The position numbers and the translations under genes were made by a program. DNA of 35,092 nt from positions 1 through 35,092 of the forward strand of contig NZ_POUC01000030.1 in assembly GCF_002891435.1 (NCBI RefSeq), in the 5' to 3' direction. The stretch is from Streptomyces cahuitamycinicus (lineage in GTDB: Bacteria; Actinomycetota; Actinomycetes; Streptomycetales; Streptomycetaceae). Below, piece by piece: positions 13,744 to 20,365 of this stretch (position 1 is its first letter; every line of letters starts with the position of its first letter). The notes beneath the pieces are model-generated. The model was not told the origin of the DNA. It made no database searches and saw nothing but the letters and a program-made list of their open reading frames with translations.

Positions 13744-13926
13744 TTGTCATCCATCCAGTTCGCGGGGTTTCATCCGGTGGAGGCCGTGCTCTCGGACCCC
13801 GTGACGCCAGGTCTTGCAAGTGTCGAACTCCGCTTCGAGAACGACAGCAGCCAGACACTCGACCTCACCCGCGACGACGGAGTGTGGTGGCTGGCCATCG
13901 GGAACGGCGACCCGGTGAAACCGTAG
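13744..13926 (+). other. Small ORF or gene fragment of unknown origin
   Basis: A 60-residue frame starts at a TTG and ends at the TAG at 13924-13926. Its second half (SVELRFENDSSQTLDL and TRDDGVWWLAIGNGD) looks like real beta-rich protein. No ribosome site precedes the TTG, and the start region has no family signal. I read it as a fragment abutting the HATPase remnant that begins next to its stop codon. It could instead be a small independent gene. Confidence 0.3.
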
Positions 13927-14118
13927 ACACGGGGGTCACCGATCCCGACCCCCGGGCATTGCCCGTCCTGGTCGGGGCGGTCGGCTCCGAGGCCGAGTCG
14001 GGCCGGGGGCCGGCGTTGCTGGACGCGCTAGCGGTCCGGTGGGGGGTGGAACAGGAGGCGGACCGCAAGACGGTGTGGTGCGAGCTGTTCACCGACGCCG
14101 AAGCCGTCGCCCCCGTCG
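13923..14118 (+). pseudogene. C-terminal remnant of an RsbW-like HATPase (anti-sigma factor type)
   Basis: The frame reads VTDPDPRALPVLVG, then SEAESGRGPALLDALAVRWGV and RKTVWCEL. These match the end of Streptomyces ATP-binding anti-sigma-factor-like proteins: a V-x-D block, the ESGRGL nucleotide-lid block, the A-x-RWGV helix and the final KTVW-x-EL strand. The N-terminal half with the Asn box is missing, there is no start, and the frame runs on into non-protein-like sequence before a stop. It is therefore a truncated relic. GRGP in place of GRGL also suggests relaxed constraint. Confidence 0.6.
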
Positions 14119-14135
14119 GCACCCCCGGGAACGCC

Positions 14136-14176
14136 CGAGTGCCCCGGTCGGCGTGGGTCGCCGGCCGGGGCACTCG
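14136..14176. terminator. Long hairpin in the decayed region
   Basis: A 17-bp stem pairs 14136-14152 (CGAGTGCCCCGG...) with 14160-14176 around a 7-base loop, with a single G-U position. There is no T-run. It may be the terminator of the gene whose HATPase remnant lies just upstream. Confidence 0.6.
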
Positions 14177-14327
14177 ATCACGTTTCGGCACCTTCGTGAG
14201 CCCGCGGAGCGGGCCGCGCCGAAGCGGGCGGGAGTGGGCCTGTCGCCGCCGGGATCCGTCGGGGCGGACGGAAGGCGGCGACGGGCCCGGTACCCCACAC
14301 GCCGTTGTGCGGGCCCCGCCAGTCGGT

Positions 14328-14388
14328 TCCGCGGCCGGCCGTGATGATGTTGCTGGTCAGGGCTCTCTCGGTTCCGGCCGGCCGCGGA
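14328..14388 (-). terminator. Weak candidate terminator region downstream of PEP carboxykinase
   Basis: TCCGCGGCCGGCC (14328-14340) and its exact complement (14376-14388) are separated by 35 bp. The region lies 16 bp past the PEP carboxykinase stop on the minus strand. The large loop lowers confidence. The remaining 14177-14327 shows no gene. Confidence 0.35.
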
Positions 14389-14403
14389 GTACAGGGGTGG
14401 GAC

Positions 14404-16233
14404 TCAGCCCAGGCGCTGCACCAGCGCGCGGTACTGGTCCCACAGCTCCTTCGGCGTGTGCTCGCCGAAGGTGTTGAGGTGCTCGGGGACCAGGGCGGCC
14501 TCCTCGCGCCAGACCTCCTTGTCGACCGTGAGCAGGAACTCCAGGTCGGAGTCGGCCAGCTCCAGGCCGTCGGTGTCGAGGGCGTCCGTGGTCGGCAGGA
14601 CGCCGATCGGGGTCTCGACGCCCTCGGCCTTGCCCTCCAGGCGCTCCACGATCCACTTCAGGACACGGCTGTTCTCGCCGAAGCCGGGCCAGACGAACTT
14701 GCCCTCGTCGTCCTTGCGGAACCAGTTGACGTAGTAGATCTTCGGCAGCTTGGACTGGTCCTTGTCCTTGGCCACGTCGACCCAGTGGGCCATGTAGTCG
14801 CCCATGTTGTAACCGCAGAACGGCAGCATCGCGAAGGGGTCGCGGCGCAGCTCGCCGACCTTGCCCTCGGCGGCGGCGGTCTTCTCGGAGGCCACGTTGG
14901 CGCCGAGGAAGACGCCGTGGTTCCAGTCGAAGGACTCCGTCACCAGCGGTACGGCGGTGGCACGGCGGCCACCGAAGAGGATCGCCGAGATCGGCACGCC
15001 CTTGGGGTCCTCCCACTCCGGCGCGATGATCGGGCACTGCGAGGCCGGGACGGTGAAGCGGGCGTTGGGGTGCGCGGCCGGGACGCCGGACTCGGGCGTC
15101 CAGTCGTTGCCCTTCCAGTCCGTCAGGTGGGCCGGAGTCTCCTCCGTCATGCCCTCCCACCAGATGTCGCCGTCGTCGGTGAGGGCGACGTTGGTGAAGA
15201 CGGAGTTGCCCCACAGCGTCTTCATCGCGTTGGCGTTGGTGTGCTCGCCAGTGCCGGGCGCGACGCCGAAGAAGCCGGCCTCGGGGTTGATGGCGTAGAG
15301 CCGGCCGTCCTCGCCGAAGCGCATCCAGGCGATGTCGTCGCCGATGGTCTCGACCGTCCAGCCCGGGATGGTCGGCTCCAGCATGGCGAGGTTGGTCTTG
15401 CCGCAGGCGCTCGGGAAGGCCGCGGCGACGTACTTGGACTCGCCGCGCGGCGGGGTCAGCTTGAGGACGAGCATGTGCTCGGCGAGCCAGCCCTCGTCGC
15501 GGGCCATGACGGAGGCGATGCGCAGGGCGTAGCACTTCTTGCCGAGCAGGGCGTTGCCGCCGTAGCCCGAGCCGTAGGACCAGATCTCGCGGTCCTCGGG
15601 GAAGTGCGAGATGTACTTGGTCTTGTTGCAGGGCCAGGGGACGTCCGCCTGGCCGGGCTCCAGCGGGGCGCCCAGGGTGTGCACGGCCTTGACGAAGAAG
15701 CCGTCGGAGCCGAGCTCGTCCAGGACCGCCTGGCCCATGCGCGTCATCGTGCGCATCGAGACGGCGACGTACGCCGAGTCGGTGATCTCGACACCGAGCG
15801 CGGACAGCGGCGAGCCGAGCGGGCCCATGCAGAAGGGCACGACGTACATGGTCCGGCCGCGCATCGAGCCGCGGAACAGGCCGCCCTGGCCTCCGGAGCC
15901 CTGGAAGATCTCCCGCATCTCGGCGGGGGCCTTCCAGTGGTTGGTCGGGCCCGCGTCCGCCTCCTTCTCGGAGCAGATGAACGTCCGGTCCTCGACGCGT
16001 GCGACGTCGGTGGGGTCGGAGGCCGCGTAGTAGGAGTGGGGGCGCTTGATCGGGTCGAGTTTGCGGAAGGTGCCCTTCGCCACGAGCTCCTCGCACAGTC
16101 GCTCGTACTCGGCCTCGGATCCGTCACACCAGACCACGTTGTCCGGCTGCGTCAGTTCAGCGATCTCGTTGACCCACGAGATCAGTCCCTGATGGGTGGT
16201 GGGGACGGTGGGAGCCGCGATATCGCGCGCCAC
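14404..16233 (-). CDS. pckG: Phosphoenolpyruvate carboxykinase, GTP-dependent
   Basis: The protein has 609 residues from the GTG at 16233, with AGGAGC 6 bp upstream. The frame extends further upstream, but the family start (ARDIAAPT) and the ribosome site fix this codon. Typical blocks are [19 protein letters not shown] (223-241), the kinase-1a loop [13 protein letters not shown] with the reactive C277, and GDDIAWM (298-304) for Mn2+ and nucleotide. The presence of Cys in the P-loop and the about 610-residue size separate it from the ATP-dependent enzyme. It interconverts oxaloacetate and PEP with GTP/GDP in the cytoplasm, for gluconeogenesis or anaplerosis. The gene is alone on its strand, with a 327-bp gap upstream that contains a large imperfect inverted repeat. 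S. coelicolor has one such gene (SCO4979, from memory). Confidence 0.98.
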   Translation of the reverse strand: MARDIAAPTVPTTHQGLISWVNEIAELTQPDNVVWCDGSEAEYERLCEELVAKGTFRKLDPIKRPHSYYAASDPTDVARVEDRTFICSEKEADAGPTNHWKAPAEMREIFQGSGGQGGLFRGSMRGRTMYVVPFCMGPLGSPLSALGVEITDSAYVAVSMRTMTRMGQAVLDELGSDGFFVKAVHTLGAPLEPGQADVPWPCNKTKYISHFPEDREIWSYGSGYGGNALLGKKCYALRIASVMARDEGWLAEHMLVLKLTPPRGESKYVAAAFPSACGKTNLAMLEPTIPGWTVETIGDDIAWMRFGEDGRLYAINPEAGFFGVAPGTGEHTNANAMKTLWGNSVFTNVALTDDGDIWWEGMTEETPAHLTDWKGNDWTPESGVPAAHPNARFTVPASQCPIIAPEWEDPKGVPISAILFGGRRATAVPLVTESFDWNHGVFLGANVASEKTAAAEGKVGELRRDPFAMLPFCGYNMGDYMAHWVDVAKDKDQSKLPKIYYVNWFRKDDEGKFVWPGFGENSRVLKWIVERLEGKAEGVETPIGVLPTTDALDTDGLELADSDLEFLLTVDKEVWREEAALVPEHLNTFGEHTPKELWDQYRALVQRLG

Positions 16234-16382
16234 GATTGCTCCTAAATGAGGGATTTTTGTGATGTGGAGGCCCCGTGGGGGCTGCGACCCGGATGCTTGA
16301 CGGTGGATCTTGGCGCTCATCCGGTGCCGACCGCACTCATTTGATCATCCGACGTACGCGCCCATCTGTCCAGAGGAGCGCA

Positions 16383-16449
16383 CAGGTGAGCAACGTGAGG
16401 CTCGCCACGGTTTCCGGCGACCGCTTTACGTGCACGTTGCGTTCACCTG
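16383..16449. promoter_or_regulatory. Large imperfect inverted repeat between pckG and the haemolysin III gene
   Basis: CAGGTGA-G-CAACGTG (16383-16397) faces CACGTTG-CGT-TCACCTG (16433-16449). Two 7-bp blocks match exactly on each side, offset by 2 bp, with 35 bp between. It lies about 150 bp upstream of pckG and 110 bp upstream of the divergent gene and could be a double operator. I see no convincing -10/-35 pair for pckG. Confidence 0.4.
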
Positions 16450-16548
16450 ACAGTCCGTTTGCGTGACCATCGCCGGACCGTGGTGAGAGGATGGCCACTC
16501 TTCGCCGGTCAATCGGTGGTACAGACCCGTTACTTACGGTTCCGTAGC

Positions 16549-16554
16549 TACCAT
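16549..16554 (+). promoter_or_regulatory. -10 hexamer for the haemolysin III gene, with small palindrome
   Basis: TACCAT ends 6 bp before the ATG at 16561, suggesting a leaderless mRNA; a second option, TAGCTA, overlaps at 16545-16550. Immediately upstream, TTACGG-TT-CCGTAG (16534-16547) is nearly palindromic. Confidence 0.35.
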
Positions 16555-16560
16555 TCGGCC

Positions 16561-17274
16561 ATGACTGCGTTCGTCCCCGACGCGCCCACGGACTCGGCGG
16601 CCGACGGCCACGGTCCGAAGGCGCTCTCCCTGCCGCATCCGGTCAAACCGAAGCTGCGGGGCTGGCTGCACCTCGGCATGTTCCCGGCCGTTCTGGTCGC
16701 GGGACTGGTGCTGACCGCCCTCGCCGACACCACCAGAGGGCGCATCGCCTGCGGCGTCTTCGCCCTGACGGCCTGCCTGCTGTTCGGCGTGAGCGCGCTG
16801 TACCACCGGGGCGACTGGAGCCCGCGCATGGACGGCGTCCTGCGCCGGCTGGACCACGCCAACATCTTCCTGATCATCGCGGGCACCTACACGCCGCTGA
16901 CCATGCTGCTCCTGCCCGGCGCCCAGGGCCAGTGGCTGCTGTGGGGCGTCTGGGGCGCGGCCGTGGGCGGCATCCTCTTCCGGGTCTTCTGGGTCGGCGC
17001 CCCGCGCTGGCTCTACACGCCCTGCTACATCGCCATGGGCTGGGCGGCCGTCTTCTACCTGCCGGACTTCATGCGGACCGGCGGCATCGCCGTCCTCGTG
17101 CTGGTCGTCGTCGGCGGCCTGCTCTACAGCGCGGGCGGCGTGGTCTACGGCATCAAGCGGCCGAACCCGTCACCGCGCTGGTTCGGCTTCCACGAGGTGT
17201 TCCACTCCCTCACCCTGGCGGCCTTCATCGCGCACTACGTGGGGATCTCGCTGGTGGCGTACCGGCACGGGTAG
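16561..17274 (+). CDS. Haemolysin III / PAQR family seven-TM membrane protein
   Basis: The protein has 237 residues from the ATG at 16561. The frame is open further upstream, but MTAFVPDAPTD is the sensible start and sits at leaderless spacing from a -10. Seven hydrophobic segments can be counted after about residue 35. The PAQR/HlyIII signatures are present: SALYHRGDW in TM2-3 (Ser and His), RRLDHANIFLIIAGTYTP (Asp and His), and the terminal FHEVFHSLTLAAFIAHY with the His pair that, with the first His, forms the metal site in this family. Bacterial members (TrhA/YqfA) affect membrane energetics or lipid metabolism; their enzymatic activity is unsettled. The gene stands alone and is closed by a 21-bp-stem terminator. 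The haemolysin name is historical. Confidence 0.93.
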   Translation: MTAFVPDAPTDSAADGHGPKALSLPHPVKPKLRGWLHLGMFPAVLVAGLVLTALADTTRGRIACGVFALTACLLFGVSALYHRGDWSPRMDGVLRRLDHANIFLIIAGTYTPLTMLLLPGAQGQWLLWGVWGAAVGGILFRVFWVGAPRWLYTPCYIAMGWAAVFYLPDFMRTGGIAVLVLVVVGGLLYSAGGVVYGIKRPNPSPRWFGFHEVFHSLTLAAFIAHYVGISLVAYRHG

Positions 17275-17283
17275 CCCCCTCCC

Positions 17284-17329
17284 GCACGCGAAATGGCCAC
17301 GGCTTGCGAGCCGTGGCCATTTCGCGTGC
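17284..17329. terminator. Perfect 21-bp-stem terminator after the haemolysin III gene
   Basis: The arms 17284-17304 (GCACGCGAAATGG...) and 17309-17329 are exact reverse complements around the loop TGCG. The structure starts 9 bp past the stop codon and should insulate the MFS operon that follows. Confidence 0.85.
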
Positions 17330-17346
17330 CCGGGGGACGCCAGATA

Positions 17347-17377
17347 TTGACAGTCTCCATCTTTTGACAGTTACTCT
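17347..17377 (+). promoter_or_regulatory. Candidate promoter of the MFS-TetR operon
   Basis: TTGACA (17347-17352) is a consensus -35. TACTCT (17372-17377) lies 19 bp downstream, 7 bp before the ATG at 17385, which has no Shine-Dalgarno, so the mRNA may be leaderless. A second TTGACA begins at 17364, inside the palindrome. Confidence 0.5.
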
Positions 17378-17380
17378 CAA
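17364..17380. promoter_or_regulatory. 17-bp palindrome over the MFS promoter, candidate TetR operator
   Basis: TTGACAGTTACTCTCAA matches its reverse complement at 14 of 17 positions (TTGA-x-AGT-x-ACT-x-TCAA). It covers the predicted -10, and the half-site TTGACAGT is repeated exactly 17 bp upstream (17347). The operon's own TetR protein is the likely ligand. Confidence 0.6.
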
Positions 17381-17384
17381 TTTC

Positions 17385-18935
17385 ATGGCTACTGTCATTA
17401 CGCCCGACCCTCGCCGCTGGTGGGCCCTGACGGCCCTGGTCGCGAGCACGCTCACGCTCGGCTTCGACATGACGATCCTCAACGTCGCGCTGCCCACCAT
17501 GGCCGAGGAACTCGGCGCGAGCACCGGTGAGCAACAGTGGATGGCGGACGCGTACGTCGTCGTCTTCGCCGCACTGATGCTCCCGGCAGGGCTGCTCGGA
17601 GACCGGTTCGGGCGGCGGCTGATGCTGGTCACCGGACTCGGGATCTTCCTGGCCGGCTCGGTCATGGGCGCCCTGGCCCCTGACGTGACCTGGGTCGTCG
17701 CCGCCCGGGCCGTGATGGGCGTCGGCGGCGCCCTGGTCATGCCGCTCGCGCTGTCCGTGCTGCCCGCGCTGTTCGGGCCGGACGAGCGCTCCAAGGCGAT
17801 CGGCGTCATGTCGGCCGCCTCCGCGCTGGGCATGCCGCTCGGCCCGGTTCTGGGCGGCTGGCTGCTCGACCACTTCTGGTGGGGCTCCGTCTTCCTGATC
17901 AACGTTCCGATGGTCGCCGTCGGCCTCGCGGCCTGCCTGCTCCTGCTCCCCGAGACGCGCGACCCGGCCTCCCCCAAGGTCGACATCATCGCCACAGCCC
18001 TGACCGCGGCCGGTCTCGGCGCCCTGGTCTGCGCCATCATCGAGGCGCCCACCCGCGGCTGGGGCGACCCGCTGGTGGCCGGGTTCCTCACCGGAGCCGC
18101 CGTCCTGCTCGCCGGACTGGTGCTGCGCGAGCGGCGGGCGGCACGGCCCATGCTCGACATGGAGCTCCTCGGCCACCGCGGCTTCCTCGTGAACGCCCTC
18201 ACGGCGACTCTGGTCACCTTCGTCCTGGCGGGCCTGCTGTTCCTGCTGCCGCCCTACCTCCAGACCGTCCTCGGCCACGACGCCCTCGGCACCGGGCTGC
18301 GCCTGCTGCCGATGATGGGCGGTCTGATGGTCGCGGCGCGCGGCGCCCAGCCGGTCGTCGCCCGGTTCGGCCCCCGCGCGGTGATCACCTGCGGTCTGGT
18401 GGTGCTGGCGTTCGCCGCGTTACTCGGCAGCCGTACGTCGCCCGACTCCGGCTACGGCTTCACCGCGCTGTGGCTGACCGTCACCGGTCTCGGCTTCGGC
18501 TTCGCGGTGGTCCCGGCGATCGACGGGGCGCTGGCGGCGCTGCCCGCCGACCGGGCAGGCAGCGGATCGGGGCTCCTGATGACCCTGCGCCAGGTCGGCG
18601 GCGCGATCGGCATCGCCCTGCTCGGCAGCCTGCTCGCGGGCGTCTACCGCGACCGCCTCGACGTCACCGGACTGCCCGCCCGGGCCGCCGGCACCGCCGA
18701 GGAGTCCGTGGTGGCCGCGCACCTCGTCGCCGAGCGCACCGGCGCGGCCGGCCTGGCCACCTCCGCGAACAGTGCCTACGTCCACGGCATGGGCGTCGTG
18801 CTGCTCGTGTGCGGTGTCGCGGCCCTGCTCGCCGCGCTGCTCGCCGGGACGTTCCTGCCCGGCACCCGGACCACCCCGGACGCCGGGCACGGCACCCCGA
18901 CCATGGCCGGGCCCGAGGTCGATGCCCGACAATGA
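17385..18935 (+). CDS. MFS multidrug exporter, EmrB/QacA (DHA2, 14-TM) family
   Basis: The protein has 516 residues from the ATG at 17385. The frame is open far upstream through the preceding gene, but MATVITPDPRRWWALTALVAS is the normal start. TM1 ends in motif D1-like FDMTILNVALPTM; motif A is GLLGDRFGRRLMLV; motif C is in GVMSAASALGMPLGPVLGGWL. About 14 hydrophobic segments follow. Proteins of this type use the proton gradient to export drugs or endogenous metabolites. The gene overlaps its TetR partner by 4 bp (ATGA, 18932-18935), the classic local-regulator arrangement. Codon 346 (18420-18422) is TTA, which in Streptomyces requires the developmentally controlled bldA tRNA. The substrate is unknown. 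Confidence 0.95.
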   Translation: MATVITPDPRRWWALTALVASTLTLGFDMTILNVALPTMAEELGASTGEQQWMADAYVVVFAALMLPAGLLGDRFGRRLMLVTGLGIFLAGSVMGALAPDVTWVVAARAVMGVGGALVMPLALSVLPALFGPDERSKAIGVMSAASALGMPLGPVLGGWLLDHFWWGSVFLINVPMVAVGLAACLLLLPETRDPASPKVDIIATALTAAGLGALVCAIIEAPTRGWGDPLVAGFLTGAAVLLAGLVLRERRAARPMLDMELLGHRGFLVNALTATLVTFVLAGLLFLLPPYLQTVLGHDALGTGLRLLPMMGGLMVAARGAQPVVARFGPRAVITCGLVVLAFAALLGSRTSPDSGYGFTALWLTVTGLGFGFAVVPAIDGALAALPADRAGSGSGLLMTLRQVGGAIGIALLGSLLAGVYRDRLDVTGLPARAAGTAEESVVAAHLVAERTGAAGLATSANSAYVHGMGVVLLVCGVAALLAALLAGTFLPGTRTTPDAGHGTPTMAGPEVDARQ

Positions 18936-19567
18936 CCTTCATGACGGCCCCACGCACCACCCCCGCCGACCGGCCCCCGCTGGGACTCCGGGAGCGGAAG
19001 AAGATCAAGACCCGCCAGGCCATCCGCACCGCGACGTACGCGCTGATCGAGGAGCAGGGCTACGACGCCACGACGATCGAGCAGATCGCGGACCGCGCCG
19101 AGGTGTCGCCGTCGACCGTCTTCCGGTACTTCCCGGCCAAGGAGGACATCGTCGTCACCGACGAGTGGGACCCGGTGATCATGGCGGAGTTGCGGGCCCG
19201 GCCGCAGGACGAGTCGTGGGCGGACGTCCTGCGGCACGTGATGCGCACGGCGCTCGACCTGAGCCTCGCCGAGGAGCCCGAGGTGATGCGGCTGCGGACC
19301 CGGCTCGGGGTCGAGGTCCCGGCCGTGCGCGCCCGCATGATGGAGAGCATGGCGGTGACCGGCCGGCTGCTCCGCGAGGCCCTCGCCGAACGCTCCGGGC
19401 TCGATCCCGACAGCCTGGAGCTACGGGTCTTCGCCATGTCGGTGATGGGCGGGCTGATGGAGGTCTCCCGGTACTGGGCGGAAACCGGCCACCGGGACGA
19501 CATCCGGGACCTCGTCGACCGCGCCCTGGACGTCCTGGAGCACGGCCTGCCGAGCGCGAAACCCTGA
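18932..19567 (+). CDS. TetR family transcriptional regulator
   Basis: The protein has 211 residues from the ATG at 18932, whose ATGA overlaps the MFS stop. A second ATG at 18941 (MTAPRTT) would give 208 residues and cannot be excluded. The HTH is clear: RKKIKTRQAIRTATYALIEEQGYDATTIEQIADRAEVSPSTVFRYFPAKEDIV. The C-terminal domain (about 85-205) is the variable ligand pocket, and the segment after EEQG belongs to the common Streptomyces TetR_C group with MSVMGGLMEVSRYW. It most likely represses the MFS gene and itself through the palindrome at 17364-17380 and is released by a substrate of the pump. This is inferred from gene order and symmetry, not shown. Confidence 0.95.
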   Translation: MTFMTAPRTTPADRPPLGLRERKKIKTRQAIRTATYALIEEQGYDATTIEQIADRAEVSPSTVFRYFPAKEDIVVTDEWDPVIMAELRARPQDESWADVLRHVMRTALDLSLAEEPEVMRLRTRLGVEVPAVRARMMESMAVTGRLLREALAERSGLDPDSLELRVFAMSVMGGLMEVSRYWAETGHRDDIRDLVDRALDVLEHGLPSAKP

Positions 19568-19600
19568 GGCCGGTGCTCGTCGCCGTGGCATCCTGACCTG

Positions 19601-20332
19601 GTGAACGGTCCCGAGATCCACGTCGAGTTCGCCCCCGAGCTGCATGTGTTCGTCCCCAGGGCCCGCCGGGACGGCACCGTGCGGGCCGCCACCGACGGCG
19701 CCGCCGGGCTCGGCCATGTCATCGAGTCGCTGGGCGTGCCGCTGACCGAGGTCGGCGCACTGCTCGTCGACGGCCGCGAGGTGCCCGTCTCGCACGTCCC
19801 GGCGGCCGGGGAGTCCGTGATCGTACGGACCGTCGCGCGCCCCCAGCGGGTTCCGGGCGCTCCCCTGCGCTTCCTTCTCGACGTGCATCTCGGCACGCTG
19901 GCCCGCCGGCTGCGGCTGCTCGGCGTGGACACGGCCTACGAGTCGACCGACATCGGCGACCCCGCGCTGGCCGCCCGTTCGGCGGCGGAGCGGCGGGTCA
20001 TGCTGAGCCGCGACCGGGGGCTGCTGCGGCGGCGCGAGCTGTGGGCGGGGGCGTTCGTGTACAGCACCCGCCCGGAGGAGCAGCTGCGGGACGTACTGGA
20101 CCGGTTCGCGCCCGAGTTGCTTCCCTGGACGCGGTGCACCGCCTGCAACGGGCTGCTCCACCAGGCCTCCAAGGAGGAGGTCGCGGACCAGTTGCAGCAG
20201 GGCACGCACCGGTCGTACGACGTGTTCGCGCGGTGCTCGGCGTGCGGCCGGGCGTACTGGAAGGGCGCGCACCACGAGCAGCTGGAAGCCATCGTGGCGC
20301 GCGCCCTGGCGGAGTCCCGCAGCCGGGGCTAA
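19601..20332 (+). CDS. Ub-Mut7-C domain protein (PIN-like RNase fold with zinc ribbon)
   Basis: The protein has 243 residues with a GTG at 19601; the ribosome site is weak. Residues 1-90 resemble the ThiS/ubiquitin-like Ub-Mut7-C domain (HVEFAPELHVFVPR and VGALLVDGREVPVSHVPAAGESV). Residues from about 92 form the Mut7-C RNase domain: FLLDVHLGTLARRLRLLGVD with the first acidic residue, then VMLSRDRGLLRRRE. A zinc ribbon follows with CTAC and CSAC pairs (WTRCTACNGLL, FARCSACGRAYW). The family is named after the C-terminal part of the Mut7 exonuclease and is predicted to cleave RNA, but biochemical data on bacterial members are scarce as far as I know. It is cytoplasmic. It starts 33 bp after the TetR gene and may be read through from it. 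A bidirectional terminator follows immediately. Confidence 0.88.
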   Translation: MNGPEIHVEFAPELHVFVPRARRDGTVRAATDGAAGLGHVIESLGVPLTEVGALLVDGREVPVSHVPAAGESVIVRTVARPQRVPGAPLRFLLDVHLGTLARRLRLLGVDTAYESTDIGDPALAARSAAERRVMLSRDRGLLRRRELWAGAFVYSTRPEEQLRDVLDRFAPELLPWTRCTACNGLLHQASKEEVADQLQQGTHRSYDVFARCSACGRAYWKGAHHEQLEAIVARALAESRSRG

Positions 20333-20356
20333 GGGAAGCCGCCTTAGGCTTCCTTT
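20331..20356. terminator. Bidirectional terminator between convergent genes
   Basis: AAGGGAAGCC (20331-20340) and GGCTTCCTTT (20347-20356) pair over 10 bp with one G-U around GCCTTA. It overlaps the Mut7-C stop codon and ends 9 bp before the stop of the convergent oxidase gene. The closing T's favour the plus direction. Confidence 0.7.
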
Positions 20357-20365
20357 CAAGGACCC

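Noticed and set aside
14305..16245. Very long open frame on the plus strand opposite pckG
   Set aside because: It is the GC-rich shadow of the well-conserved PEP carboxykinase gene; its translation has Val/Gly/Arg-biased composition and no family motifs. The same applies to long frames opposite the oxidase, GT, DUF255 and STAND genes.
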